Below are positions 45,401 through 54,588 of a DNA stretch of 64,000 nt, one piece after another. Made by a program: the position numbers and the translations under genes. The stretch covers positions 62,001-126,000 of the forward strand of contig JAUNOY010000003.1 of assembly GCA_030536995.1 (NCBI GenBank). The letters run 5' to 3'. The notes under the pieces were generated by a model. The model ran no database searches. It had not been told where the DNA came from and saw nothing but the letters and a program-made list of their open reading frames with translations. The DNA is from Eubacteriales bacterium. GTDB lineage: Bacteria > Bacillota > Clostridia > Lachnospirales > Lachnospiraceae. The stretch's first letter is position 1, and each line of letters opens with the position of its first letter.

Positions 45401-47206
45401 TTATTTGTATGGTTTGTACATTGGACCATAAGCTGCGCATGCTCTGTAGTCTGCGCCTTCTTTATCCATACCGAATGCGTTCCATGCTGCCGGACGGAAG
45501 ATTTTTTCTTCCGGTACGTTGTGCATGCAAACCGGGATTCTTAAGATAGATGCCATTGTGATTAAGTCAGCACCGATATGTCCGTAAGAAATTGCACCGT
45601 GGTTAGCACCCCAGTTGTTCATTACATCATATGCAGACTTGAATGCACCTTCTTTACCATCACATCTTGGAACGAACCATGTGGATGGCCATGTGTAATC
45701 TGTACGTTTCCAAAGAGTTTCAGATACATCGTGTGGAAGATCCAGTGTCCAACCCTCTGCAATCTGAAGAACCGGTCCAAGACCTTTTACAAGGTTCAGA
45801 CGGATCATAGTAGCAGGCATACGGTCTTTTGTCTCAAATCTAGAGGAGAATCCGCCGCCACGGAAGTATCCGTTGTCAGCTGCGTTCCATGTTGTAGCAG
45901 CCATAATACGCTCCTGATCTTCCTCAGTTACGTTCCACCATTCTTTCATAGTTGCATTGCCGTTCTCATCCTGAGCACCGCCGTTAGCATCAAGACAGCA
46001 AGCACCGGAGTTGATCAGATGGATGAAACCACCATTTTCTTTTGCAATACCTTCAAGCTCATATCCTGTAACTCTCTTAACAGCCTCTGGGCTCCAGTAT
46101 GTACGAACATCTGCGAACATCTGTGCACGGTTTGTAAGAAGTTTCATAAAGAGCATTCCAAGACCATTGAGGATATCGTTCTCTGTTGCAAGGATGTATG
46201 GCTCTCTTGTGCCTTCCCAGTCGAAGGAAGAGTTCAGTACTGCCTCTGCAAAGTCACCGTTTGGATAGAAGTCTGTCCACTGTCTCTGTCCCTGGAAACC
46301 AGCTGCCAGAGCGTTGTGTCCAATTGCTTCCTCAGAGAACTGAGGATCAAGATTATCACAGCCATTCATGAGTTCTTTGATGATAACTGCCATCTTAACT
46401 ACGAATTCAAACTGCTCTTCTTTCTTCTCTTCAGACATCTGTAATTCTTCTGGGTTCTTATCGAAGCCAATTGTACATGTCTTCTTAGCCCATGCTAAAG
46501 CTCTTTCGAACTCTTCATGATCGTAGATGCCTTCTGTCATACGACGGATAATTTCTACCTCATCAACAGACTCTACACGCATTCCAAGATAGGACTCAAT
46601 GAAGTCAGAGTCGATGATAGATCCGCCAATACCCATACAGATAGAACCAATCTGTAACCAGGATTTACCTCTCATAGATGCAGCGGCAACTGCTGCACGA
46701 CCAAATCTTAATAATTTCTCTTTAACGTCTTCTGGAACTGTTGTATCATCAGCATCCTGAACTTCATGTCCATAGATACCAAATGCTGGAAGACCTTTCT
46801 GTGCATGAGAAGCAAGAACGGATGCAAGGTAAACTGCACCTGGTCTTTCAGTTGCGTTGAATCCCCAAACACCTTTGATTGTTGTTGGATCCATATCCAT
46901 TGTCTCAGAACCGTAGCACCAGCAAGGTGTTACTGTAAGAGTAATGTCAACGCCTTCTCTTCTAAATTTATCTGCACATGCAGCTGTCTCACCAACACGA
47001 CCGATTGTTGTGTCAGCGATAACAACCTTTACAGGCTCGCCGTTGGAGTATCTTAAGTTTTCTTCGAAAAGCTTAGCTGCTGTCTTCGCCATATTCATGG
47101 TCTGCTCTTCAAGGGAACCTCTAACGTCCAGGGCTCCACGACGTCCATCAATAGTAGGACGAATACCGATTACAGGGTAGCTTCCGATTAATCTGCTTTT
47201 TGCCAT
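45401..47206 (-). CDS. fucI: L-fucose isomerase
   Basis: A 601-residue Mn-dependent enzyme converting L-fucose to L-fuculose. Family motifs: [20 protein letters not shown] at the start, [55 protein letters not shown], and [16 protein letters not shown] near the end. Acidic metal ligands sit in the fucose isomerase positions. The ATG at 47206 has AGGAGG eleven bases before it; the 28 extra codons upstream to 47290 have no coding character. It is divergent from the AraC regulator and ends in a strong terminator. The fuculose made here feeds the kinase and aldolase. Confidence 0.95.
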   Translation of the reverse strand: MAKSRLIGSYPVIGIRPTIDGRRGALDVRGSLEEQTMNMAKTAAKLFEENLRYSNGEPVKVVIADTTIGRVGETAACADKFRREGVDITLTVTPCWCYGSETMDMDPTTIKGVWGFNATERPGAVYLASVLASHAQKGLPAFGIYGHEVQDADDTTVPEDVKEKLLRFGRAAVAAASMRGKSWLQIGSICMGIGGSIIDSDFIESYLGMRVESVDEVEIIRRMTEGIYDHEEFERALAWAKKTCTIGFDKNPEELQMSEEKKEEQFEFVVKMAVIIKELMNGCDNLDPQFSEEAIGHNALAAGFQGQRQWTDFYPNGDFAEAVLNSSFDWEGTREPYILATENDILNGLGMLFMKLLTNRAQMFADVRTYWSPEAVKRVTGYELEGIAKENGGFIHLINSGACCLDANGGAQDENGNATMKEWWNVTEEDQERIMAATTWNAADNGYFRGGGFSSRFETKDRMPATMIRLNLVKGLGPVLQIAEGWTLDLPHDVSETLWKRTDYTWPSTWFVPRCDGKEGAFKSAYDVMNNWGANHGAISYGHIGADLITMASILRIPVCMHNVPEEKIFRPAAWNAFGMDKEGADYRACAAYGPMYKPYK

Positions 47207-47307
47207 AATTTTACTTACCTCCTGAAATGATTTCGTGTTTCTCTTTTCCGAGTTAATATCAGAAAATTCTTTTTCTTTTCTGAATACCACATATAACTAT
47301 TATATAT

Positions 47308-47337
47308 TTGCAATCTATAAAATACTTGTGTTATAAT
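47308..47337 (+). promoter_or_regulatory. Promoter of the AraC regulator gene in the fucI divergent region
   Basis: TTGCAA (47308-47313), 18 bases, TATAAT (47332-47337). In the other direction fucI has a TATAAT (47305-47300) with no recognisable -35, consistent with activator dependence. Confidence 0.55.
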
Positions 47338-47414
47338 AGCAAAAAGTAGTATAATATTCACTTTTTTATGATTTCGTATAAAATTTTTTCTTATTTGAAA
47401 AAGGAGGGATTTTT

Positions 47415-48263
47415 TTGCATGATTTAAAGCGTAATGAAGATCGTCCCAGAGGTACTTATGAGTTTCCATTTGAGTTTCATCATATAGATTCCTCGCATCC
47501 CCGTTATCTGATGTCTTATCACTGGCATGTAGAATACGAGGTTATTCGTATTCTAAAAGGAACACTCACTGTCACTTTAGACGAAAAAAGCTTTACTGCC
47601 TGTGCTGATGATGTTATTTTTGTCAATAGCGGAATTCTTCACTCCGGAATTCCTGAAAATTGTGTCTATGAGTGTATTGTTTTTGACATGAATACATTTT
47701 TGAAATCCAACTCTGTATGTTTCAGATATATTCAGGAAATTTTACATCAGGAAGTCATGATTTATCACCACTTTACAGAAAAACAATCCGATATCATCTC
47801 CTGTGTAAATTCTTTATTCCATGCGATGAACGAAAAAGTTTCCGGATATGAGATGATTGTGTATGGACAATTTTACCACTTTTTCGGTCTCATTTTTAGT
47901 AATCATTACTATTTGGAAAATCAACCGAAAACAAGAAAGGATTATAAGCGTATCCTGCAATTAAAGCAGGTCGTTGATTTTATTGAAAAAAACTATACGT
48001 CGCAGATTACATTGAAACAGCTCTCCGCCTCTGTATCAATGTCTCCCAAATATTTCTGCCGTTTTTTTTCGGAAATGACTCATCAGACTCCTATGGATTA
48101 TCTGAATCGCCAACGTATTGAACAGGCATGTTATCAGCTTTCCACAACAGATGATTCTATTACGGAGATTGCCTATCGAACCGGCTTCAATGATTTAAGT
48201 TACTTTATTCGTACTTTCAAAAAATATAAGGGAATTACGCCTGGGAAATATAAAAGACGCTGA
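47415..48263 (+). CDS. AraC-family regulator with cupin sensor domain (probable fucose regulator)
   Basis: A 282-residue activator. The N-terminal cupin-like sugar-sensing domain (about 15-100) has FHHIDSSHPRYLMSYHWHVE and VIFVNSGILHSGIPEN. A linker and a C-terminal AraC domain (~180-282) follow, with ITLKQLSASVSMSPKYFCRF and SITEIAYRTGFNDLSYFIRT, ending KKYKGITPGKYKRR. The start is a TTG at 47415, with AAGGAGGG six bases before; no ATG in this frame is nearby. It is divergent from fucI and is the best candidate activator for fucI and perhaps the BMC operons. Confidence 0.85.
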   Translation: MHDLKRNEDRPRGTYEFPFEFHHIDSSHPRYLMSYHWHVEYEVIRILKGTLTVTLDEKSFTACADDVIFVNSGILHSGIPENCVYECIVFDMNTFLKSNSVCFRYIQEILHQEVMIYHHFTEKQSDIISCVNSLFHAMNEKVSGYEMIVYGQFYHFFGLIFSNHYYLENQPKTRKDYKRILQLKQVVDFIEKNYTSQITLKQLSASVSMSPKYFCRFFSEMTHQTPMDYLNRQRIEQACYQLSTTDDSITEIAYRTGFNDLSYFIRTFKKYKGITPGKYKRR

Positions 48264-48565
48264 GAAATGCCGCGGTGCGGGAGCTTCCGGATATCCTTTC
48301 TGTGTGGCTCCGGACTCCCGCATATATTTCCGGAACAAAAATATCCGGCAATGGCCACGCAGACGTTTGCGCGTTCTTAAGTGAAGAGACTTTATTATGT
48401 ATGCTCTTCTTTTGTTTGTAATTTTATTCTAGCAAATACAGCCACTAAATGCAAACCTTTTTCATCTAAAAACTTCTCTGTAAATCGACAGACAAAGCTC
48501 TCTCTTTTCAAAGAAAAACCGTCTGTTCCCTAAGGAAAGACGGTTTTTCTTTTTATTATACTAAA
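48264..48565. other. Gene-free region with structured repeats and BMC operon terminator
   Basis: No coding frame is supported. A stem TGCGGGAG/CTCCCGCA with inner TCCGGA pairs spans 48276-48322 and may end the AraC transcript. More TTCCGG/ATATCCGG copies follow up to 48347. At 48514-48548 AAAAACCGTCT and AGACGGTTTTT, with an inner TTCC/GGAA stem, form the terminator for the BMC operon. Confidence 0.6.
48514..48548 (-). terminator. Terminator of the BMC operon
   Basis: A perfect 11-base stem with an inner stem, followed on the minus strand by a T-rich tract, 18 bases after the pduO stop. Confidence 0.8.
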
Positions 48566-49645
48566 TTACATGATCTTATGATTTAAAAGATACAACGAAG
48601 CTCCATACTGTGCAAGAGCGTGGTCTTCCTCTCCGGTTCCTCCGCTTACGCCGATACCACCGATAATCCTGTTTCCATCCTTGATCGGAACACCTCCGCC
48701 GAAAGTAACCACATCTTTTAATTTATCTACCCCGTAAAACGTCTCACCTGGCTGTGCCATTTTCGCAAGTTCTATAGTCGGCATTTGTACTGCCACTGAA
48801 GTATACGCTTTTTTCATAGCAGCTTCAAAGCTTACCAGAAATGCTCCGTCCATTGCATGAACTGCAACAGGATTCCCTTCCGGTGTGCAGATTGCGATAA
48901 CCGCTTTCGCTCCCCGGCGCTCTGCCTCCTTCTCAATATTGTCTATGAGCTGTTTGGCATTTTCAAGATTGATTCTGGTCTGCATCCCTACCCGTTTCAT
49001 CACTTCCCGGATTAAAGCTTCACTGAGCTGTTCCTCAGGAATCTGATGTCCATCTATGTGCTGTATAGGGACAGGAGTGATCGGCTCTACAGAAACAGTT
49101 GGCTGCGGAACAGGCATTTTTGTTTCTTTCTTAACCTTGCCTTTTTCATCAGCATCCACATAACGAGCAAGTGCATAGAGATAATCGGAAAGTCGATTCA
49201 TATATTTTTTTGTTCCGGTATCTGCACCAAACTTCACACTCACTGCTGCCAGCGCGCGTTCTGCTCTTCTTGCAACACTTCGTGCTAAATCTATTCCGGC
49301 CGAAAGGCTGCTTCCTCCCGGAAGTACAAATTTCTCATTGCTGTCAAACAATGTTTCCATTTTGCCAATCTCTGCTTCAAGAAGTTCCGTCTTATCATCA
49401 CCGATATGATATTCTCTGTTATAAGGGTCATTGACTCCTGCCATAACAGTTTCCAGCGTAGCCTGGATTTTCTCCAGCGTATGCAGAATTTCTTTATTCT
49501 CCATCATGGTTTTGAGAAGTCCCAGATGGCTATTCAGCTCTTCTATGGCACCTACAAGTTGGATACGGTCGTCCGACTTGGAGACATTTTTTGTACGGAA
49601 AAGGTCTGTTGTACCCTTATCTCCGTTCTTTGTATATAAATCCAT
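48566..49645 (-). CDS. pduO: PduO-like protein: corrinoid adenosyltransferase domain plus heme-binding GlcG/HbpS domain
   Basis: A 359-residue two-domain protein. Residues ~1-172 are a PduO-type ATP:cob(I)alamin adenosyltransferase with YTKNGDKGTTDLF, RSVARRAERAL and YMNRLSDYLYALAR. Residues ~205-359 are the GlcG/HbpS (DUF336) domain with INLENAKQLIDNI, AVHAMDGAFLVS, PGETFYGVDK and GGIGVSGGTGEED. A linker joins them. The usual DELNS acid of the first domain reads E35 (GAIEELNS). The dehydratase of this compartment is a glycyl-radical enzyme and needs no B12, so the first domain's purpose is unclear. It is the last gene of the BMC operon. Confidence 0.9.
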   Translation of the reverse strand: MDLYTKNGDKGTTDLFRTKNVSKSDDRIQLVGAIEELNSHLGLLKTMMENKEILHTLEKIQATLETVMAGVNDPYNREYHIGDDKTELLEAEIGKMETLFDSNEKFVLPGGSSLSAGIDLARSVARRAERALAAVSVKFGADTGTKKYMNRLSDYLYALARYVDADEKGKVKKETKMPVPQPTVSVEPITPVPIQHIDGHQIPEEQLSEALIREVMKRVGMQTRINLENAKQLIDNIEKEAERRGAKAVIAICTPEGNPVAVHAMDGAFLVSFEAAMKKAYTSVAVQMPTIELAKMAQPGETFYGVDKLKDVVTFGGGVPIKDGNRIIGGIGVSGGTGEEDHALAQYGASLYLLNHKIM

Positions 49646-49675
49646 TTTCTATTCTCCTCATCAGAATCTTCCGGT

Positions 49676-50827
49676 TTAGAATGACCAGAGTTTTGTATAA
49701 ATCTTCATAATATCTTCTTTGGTCGGTACTCTCGGATTGTTAGCTGTACATGCGTCTGCAAGTGCAGCGTCTGCCATCTTTTCAATGGCGGCAAAGTACG
49801 CATCCGGAGTAATTGTTCCCAGTTCCTGAATGGTGAGAGGAATATTCATTTCCTTCTGCATAAACTGAATCCAGTTTACAAGAGAACGAATCGTCATAAC
49901 TTTATTGTAATTGCTCAGCCCCAGAATATGGGCAATATTAGAATAACGCTTCACAGCCGGCATATATTCTTTCTGGCTCTTGCTGTGTTTGTTAATGTTT
50001 GCGTTATACTCCACAATATGCGGAAGCAACATGGCATTTGCGCGGCCATGAGGAATGTGGAACATTGCTCCTAGCTGATGCGCCATACTGTGCGTAATTC
50101 CAAGACCCGCTGTGTTGAAGGAAAGACCTGCAAGACAGGAAGCCACGTGCATTTTTTTTCTTGCATGCATATCACTGCCGTCAAGATATGCTCGAAGAAG
50201 GAATACTCCGCAGATTTCTATTGCTTTCTCAGCAAGTGCAGAAGAAAATTCATTATGAGCGGTACTTACGTAAGATTCCAAGGCATGGGTAAATACATCC
50301 ATTCCAGTGTCTGCTGTAATTGCAGGCGGAACACTTTTTACCAGCTCTGCATCCAGAATTGCCTCATCTGCTGTGAGGGAATCTGAAATCAGAGGATATT
50401 TTACATGTGACTCCGTATCGTTTACAACAGCGAAAGAAGTTACCTCAGAACCTGTACCACTGGTAGTCGGAATAGCAATCAGACCGACCTTTCCATAATT
50501 GTTTATTTTTAATGCAAATTCTCTGATTGCTTTTGAGGAATCAATTGCAGAACCTCCGCCGACTGCTACAATAGCCTCCGGCTGACACTCCAGGAATTTC
50601 TTAACTCCCACCGCAATTTTATTCACAGGTGCATCAGGAACTACATCGTGAAAAATATCATATTGGATTCCCGCACTCTCTAAAGGCGCAGTAATCAAAT
50701 CAATCATCTTACTCTGAACAACAAATGGATCTGTAATAATCAGAACTCTCTTATATGGAATATTTTTAAGTCTTTCCAATGCGTTGTCGCCAAAATGGAT
50801 GACTGTTTTCATCTCAAAGGTATTCAT
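49676..50827 (-). CDS. pduQ: Iron-containing alcohol dehydrogenase (PduQ-like 1-propanol dehydrogenase)
   Basis: A 383-residue group III alcohol dehydrogenase: nucleotide-binding VAVGGGSAIDSSKAI and PTTSGTGSEVTSFAV, and the metal-binding stretch ITHSMAHQLGAMFHIPHGRANA. In a propanediol compartment it should reduce propionaldehyde to 1-propanol and regenerate NAD+ for the aldehyde dehydrogenase. It has no visible encapsulation helix. It lies four bases after the DeoR gene and 30 before pduO. Confidence 0.9.
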   Translation of the reverse strand: MNTFEMKTVIHFGDNALERLKNIPYKRVLIITDPFVVQSKMIDLITAPLESAGIQYDIFHDVVPDAPVNKIAVGVKKFLECQPEAIVAVGGGSAIDSSKAIREFALKINNYGKVGLIAIPTTSGTGSEVTSFAVVNDTESHVKYPLISDSLTADEAILDAELVKSVPPAITADTGMDVFTHALESYVSTAHNEFSSALAEKAIEICGVFLLRAYLDGSDMHARKKMHVASCLAGLSFNTAGLGITHSMAHQLGAMFHIPHGRANAMLLPHIVEYNANINKHSKSQKEYMPAVKRYSNIAHILGLSNYNKVMTIRSLVNWIQFMQKEMNIPLTIQELGTITPDAYFAAIEKMADAALADACTANNPRVPTKEDIMKIYTKLWSF

Positions 50828-50830
50828 ATA

Positions 50831-51619
50831 TTATGCTCCTTTTATATTCTGACCGGAAGACGGATATTTGCAAACAATTGAGAATTTTTTGAAATAGTCC
50901 AACCATCTCTCGCTTGGTTCTTTGTCAGTTACTACAATGTCCACATCCCGCAGCTTTCCGGCTACGGAAAATGCCGTCTGATCAAATTTCGTGCTGTCAA
51001 TCACCAGAATTTTTTCTTTCCCGGAAGACATCATTGCTTTTTTAGTAGAGCCAAAGGCTTCCTGAGATTCCATAATTCCCCAGTCTTTATCCAGTGCTTT
51101 ACAGGAAAAAATAACTTTATCCACAAAGTAGGAGCGAATTGATTCCTCTGTTCTGGAACCAAGGAAAGCCAGATACCCTTCCTTCATCACTCCCCCTGTG
51201 GAAATAATATTCCATCCTGACACATCTGATAATTCAAGGAGAATCTCCATAGAATTCGTTATTACAGTCAGACGCTCTCTATCCTTAAGCGCTTTTGCCA
51301 CAAACACTGCTGTAGTGCTGGCATCAAGAAAAATATGGTCACCGTCATGTACCATGGATGCCACAATCTCTGCCATTTTCTGTTTTCCGGAAACATTCTG
51401 ATTTTTACGTACATTAAAGGGCAAATCTATACTTATATCCTCATTAATTACCGCTCCGCCGTAACTCTTGATTGCAAGACCTTCTTTTTCAAGTTTATCC
51501 AGATCACGTCGAATGGTCTCTTCAGAGACATTGTAAAGCTGGCTGAGTTCACTGACTACAACTCGTTTCTCCGCCTGCAGCTTCTCGAGAATCAGATTTC
51601 TTCTCTCTAATGCAAGCAT
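50831..51619 (-). CDS. DeoR-family regulator within the BMC operon
   Basis: A 262-residue repressor: N-terminal helix-turn-helix (VVVSELSQLYNVSEETIRRDL, within residues 20-45) and a C-terminal DeoR sensor domain that binds phosphosugars (DHIFLDASTTAVFVAKAL, NSMEILLEL, GVMKEGYLAFLG). The ATG at 51619 lies nine bases after AGGAGG; one two codons earlier is too close. It resembles FucR/RhaR-like DeoR regulators, so fuculose-1-phosphate or lactaldehyde-linked metabolites are candidate effectors. Its position inside the operon suggests feedback on the compartment. Confidence 0.88.
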   Translation of the reverse strand: MLALERRNLILEKLQAEKRVVVSELSQLYNVSEETIRRDLDKLEKEGLAIKSYGGAVINEDISIDLPFNVRKNQNVSGKQKMAEIVASMVHDGDHIFLDASTTAVFVAKALKDRERLTVITNSMEILLELSDVSGWNIISTGGVMKEGYLAFLGSRTEESIRSYFVDKVIFSCKALDKDWGIMESQEAFGSTKKAMMSSGKEKILVIDSTKFDQTAFSVAGKLRDVDIVVTDKEPSERWLDYFKKFSIVCKYPSSGQNIKGA

Positions 51620-51646
51620 AAACATCTGCCTCCTTTTTGAGGATTA

Positions 51647-52195
51647 TTACAGAAGACTGTCAATCATACGTCTGTCAGGATGAGCAATTACGGAAGAATC
51701 AAGATACATTCCCTTTTCCGCAACAAGCTCTTTTGCCCTCTCGATAGAAGCTTCTACTGCTGAAACCTCTCCTGTAATCATCATATATGATTTTCCACAC
51801 ATACCTTTCGCAATACGCAGTTCGATCAGATCTACAATTGCGGTTTTTGCTGCCTGGTCTGCCGCTTCAATAATAGATGCGGCATCGTATGTTTCAAGAA
51901 TTCCCAGAGCACTGATGTTTTCTACCTGAGTAGTTCCATAAATAGCCGGGAAAATAGATTCGTGAGGATTACCCAGTACAAAGCTGTCGATGCACTTCTC
52001 CTCATATGTTGTTACTGCTGTGTCAACAGCCGCTTTGACCGCGCTTAAATCACCGGTGATAATTGCAATATACTTGCCCGGACATACGGTCTGCGCCTCA
52101 ACGATTTCAACTTCAGATGTTTTTACCATAGCATCTGCTGCTGTTACGCCGGTAGCTGTTGTTTTAAATTCAATCATTCCGATTGCTTTACTCAT
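51647..52195 (-). CDS. pduT: Tandem BMC shell protein (BMC-T), PduT-like
   Basis: A 182-residue shell protein of two fused BMC domains (about 1-90 and 93-182; each starts IGMIEF or LGILET and holds AAVDTA/VSAVEAS helices). Cysteine 38 in AQTVCPGKY is at the position that, in PduT, binds a [4Fe-4S] cluster in the trimer pore. It thus likely carries electrons through the shell with PduS. The ATG at 52195 has AAGGA upstream; the longer frame begins within pduS. It is the only BMC-T seen in the operon. Confidence 0.92.
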   Translation of the reverse strand: MSKAIGMIEFKTTATGVTAADAMVKTSEVEIVEAQTVCPGKYIAIITGDLSAVKAAVDTAVTTYEEKCIDSFVLGNPHESIFPAIYGTTQVENISALGILETYDAASIIEAADQAAKTAIVDLIELRIAKGMCGKSYMMITGEVSAVEASIERAKELVAEKGMYLDSSVIAHPDRRMIDSLL

Positions 52196-52211
52196 TTTCT
52201 GCACGTCCTTT

Positions 52212-53537
52212 CTACTTTGCTGCAATTATAATGTGGCGGTCTGTCACCTCTGTTACCTTACCGCAGATAGATGCATGGATTCCCACACTTAATCCCTGTG
52301 CAGGCTGTGCGATCATCTGACCTCTTGTCACTTCGTCTCCAACTTTGACAATTGCCTGAGCAGGAGCTCCGATGTGCTGGCTTAAAAGAACTTTAACTTT
52401 TTTAACCGGAACAAGAGTTTCATCCAGTGGTGCATCTTTATCGTACTTGGTCAGAGCAAGACGAGCCATCAGACGTTCTTCCGGTACTTTACGGTATTCT
52501 CTTGCAGAAGGAACCGGTTCCGGCTGTACACCCTGAGGCGGTCTGATTCCCGCATTACGCAGTCCTGTCTTCATATCTAAAAGAAGACTTCTCGGTGCAA
52601 GGCTCTGTGGGCATGCATACATCTCGCAGACACCGCATGAACAGCAGAAAGATGCATCAATATATGGGTTCAGATTTCTGAAATCCATATTAGATGCAGA
52701 TCTCATAAACAGAGCCGGGTCGATCGGATGTCCCAGATTGTTTCTCGGACAAAGATCTGTACATGTGTTACATTGACAGCAGATAGATGCTGCTCTCTTT
52801 AAATCTATAGAAGAAGATCTCTGCTTCTTCGCTACGATTATATGGTCTTTTGGAAGAACCAAAATTGCATTCGTTGTCTTTGTTACAGGTTCGGAACCGC
52901 TTCCGATACGTCCCATCATAGGTCCGCCTACGAAATAAACGGGGTCCTTAACAGTAACATTTCCTGCCTGTGCCACAACCTCATCAAGTGTGCATCCCAG
53001 CGGTACTCTCACCGTTACAGGATTTGCTACTTCTGCTACTACAGACACATACTTGTCTGTTACAGGTTTTTTAGCTAAAGCACGGTATACATTGTAGACA
53101 GTTTCTACATTGAATACTGCAACTCCCTGCTCAATAGGAAGTCCTCCCGGACGTACTACACGTCCTGTCGCTTCATAAATCAGTACAACCTCATCTCCCA
53201 TAGGATAAACCTCATCAAGAAGATGAATTCTCATTCCCGGGAATTCTTCTATATGCTGATTTAAAGCATTGATTGTCTGAACATATGATTTCTTAATTCC
53301 AATGATTGACTCTGTTGCTCCCACTGTTTCTGCAATCATGTGGAATGTTTTCATAATTTCATATGCGTGCTTCTCTAATAACTGTCTATGTAGCTTCAGT
53401 AAAGGTTCACACTCTGCACAGTTCATAAGAATGGTATTTGCTTTATCGCTAATTTTCATATATGTAGGGAATCCGGCTCCACCAGCTCCTACTACACCAT
53501 TCTCCTGTATAATATTCTGTAATTCTTTGATTTCCAT
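52212..53537 (-). CDS. pduS: PduS-like RnfC-type electron-transfer protein
   Basis: A 442-residue flavin/iron-sulfur protein. An RnfC-like N-terminal part has VVGAGGAGFPTYMKI, MNCAECEPLL, YPMGDEVVLIYEATGR and RPGGLPIEQGVAVFN. Two [4Fe-4S] motifs follow, CCQCNTCTDLCPRN and CCSCGVCEMYACP, then a lipoyl-like SLBB/RnfC barrel (PVKKVKVLLSQHIGAPA). PduS reduces corrinoids in classical Pdu compartments; here, without a B12 dehydratase, it could instead pass electrons out through PduT. The ATG at 53537 replaces an upstream frame inside the vertex gene. Confidence 0.9.
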   Translation of the reverse strand: MEIKELQNIIQENGVVGAGGAGFPTYMKISDKANTILMNCAECEPLLKLHRQLLEKHAYEIMKTFHMIAETVGATESIIGIKKSYVQTINALNQHIEEFPGMRIHLLDEVYPMGDEVVLIYEATGRVVRPGGLPIEQGVAVFNVETVYNVYRALAKKPVTDKYVSVVAEVANPVTVRVPLGCTLDEVVAQAGNVTVKDPVYFVGGPMMGRIGSGSEPVTKTTNAILVLPKDHIIVAKKQRSSSIDLKRAASICCQCNTCTDLCPRNNLGHPIDPALFMRSASNMDFRNLNPYIDASFCCSCGVCEMYACPQSLAPRSLLLDMKTGLRNAGIRPPQGVQPEPVPSAREYRKVPEERLMARLALTKYDKDAPLDETLVPVKKVKVLLSQHIGAPAQAIVKVGDEVTRGQMIAQPAQGLSVGIHASICGKVTEVTDRHIIIAAK

Positions 53538-53541
53538 GGCG

Positions 53542-53844
53542 TTACTCCAATCCTGCACCGTCGTCAATGATTCCGACAATAGCCGCATCAACCGGTGCTG
53601 TTTCTACGCCGCAGCCAATTCTTGCTGCGCTTCCCTGTGCCACCAATACATATTCTCCGATTCCCGCGCCGATCATATCGACAGCGACAATCTGGCTGAG
53701 GCCCGCTTCCATATGATGCACAGGCTCAACAATCATAAATTTACTACCGATTAATTTTTCACATTTCCGTGTGGAAACCACACTTCCAACTACTTTGCCT
53801 ACTATCATATGAGCCTCCAAAATTTTATTAGCAAGTTCAGCCAT
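53542..53844 (-). CDS. pduN: EutN/CcmL-type vertex protein (BMC-P)
   Basis: A 100-residue pentamer-forming protein that caps shell vertices: MIVGKVVGSVVSTRKCEKL, LIGSKFMIVEPV, IVAVDMIGAGIGEYVLVAQG and SAARIG, then VDAAIVGIIDD. It is the only vertex protein in the locus and precedes pduS by four bases. A short N-terminal helix (MAELANKILEAH) extends the usual start; a later ATG at the MIVGK segment is also possible. Confidence 0.92.
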   Translation of the reverse strand: MAELANKILEAHMIVGKVVGSVVSTRKCEKLIGSKFMIVEPVHHMEAGLSQIVAVDMIGAGIGEYVLVAQGSAARIGCGVETAPVDAAIVGIIDDGAGLE

Positions 53845-53877
53845 GCAGCAATTAAAGATGCATGGCTGATGTTATAA

Positions 53878-54522
53878 TTATTTAATAATTGTTACTGTAT
53901 TGCCAGTAGCAATCTGTGATGCATTTGCCTCATCTGTGTCAATATGCATTTCCAGTGTAAAGCTTTCATCTACACGAATTTTAACATGATTGAAGATTGT
54001 ACCTCTCTCATTATCAGCTTTCACAGAAACGATATCGCCATCCTTGACGCCGGCTGCCTGTGCATCCTTCGGAGCCATATGAATGTGGCGCATAGCCACG
54101 ATACATCCCTCTTTCAGATAAATAGCGCCTTTCGGCCCTACAATGGCAATCGGAGCACTTCCCTCAATGTTGCCGGATTCACGCACCGGAACTTTCATTC
54201 CCAGTTTAATAGCATCTGTAGCAGATACCTCAACCTGAGAAGCTTTACGAACCGGTCCAAGAATTCTCACATTTTCAATTGCGCGAAGCTTCAGTCCAAC
54301 AATTGTAACTGTTTCGTTTGAAGCAAACTGACCGCCCATCAAATCTTTCTTTTTGGTAAGCTGATATCCCGGTCCAAATAATGCTTCTACGTGCTCCTGT
54401 GTCAGGTGGATGTGTCTTGCGGAAACTCCGATCGGGACAACATAGCCGTTGCCTTTCTCTTCATTCTGGTTAATTGCCTGAATGACCATTTTGGTAATTA
54501 ATTCAATATTATTAGTTTCCAA
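53878..54522 (-). CDS. pduL: PduL-type phosphotransacylase
   Basis: A 214-residue zinc enzyme converting propionyl-CoA and phosphate to propionyl-phosphate. It has two beta-barrel domains with the metal histidines in GVSARHIHLTQEHVEALFG and MRHIHMAPKDAQ, plus KKDLMGGQFASNETVTIVG and LGPVRKASQVEVS. The first ~18 residues (NNIELITKMVIQAINQ) form an amphipathic helix of the encapsulation-peptide type, so it is probably luminal and recycles CoA inside. No propionate kinase gene is in the window. Confidence 0.93.
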   Translation of the reverse strand: METNNIELITKMVIQAINQNEEKGNGYVVPIGVSARHIHLTQEHVEALFGPGYQLTKKKDLMGGQFASNETVTIVGLKLRAIENVRILGPVRKASQVEVSATDAIKLGMKVPVRESGNIEGSAPIAIVGPKGAIYLKEGCIVAMRHIHMAPKDAQAAGVKDGDIVSVKADNERGTIFNHVKIRVDESFTLEMHIDTDEANASQIATGNTVTIIK

Positions 54523-54588
54523 GAATACACCTGCTTTCTGTACATAGATTTGTCATTTTACATTGAAATGACATTCATCCTGCGCTGA

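Noticed and set aside
45578-46444. Open frame of 288 codons on the plus strand opposite fucI
   Set aside because: It is the antisense shadow of a well-conserved isomerase; the cysteine/serine-rich translation looks non-coding.
48276-48350. TCCGG-rich stem read as a tRNA or riboswitch
   Set aside because: No cloverleaf, anticodon arm or known aptamer core could be fitted.
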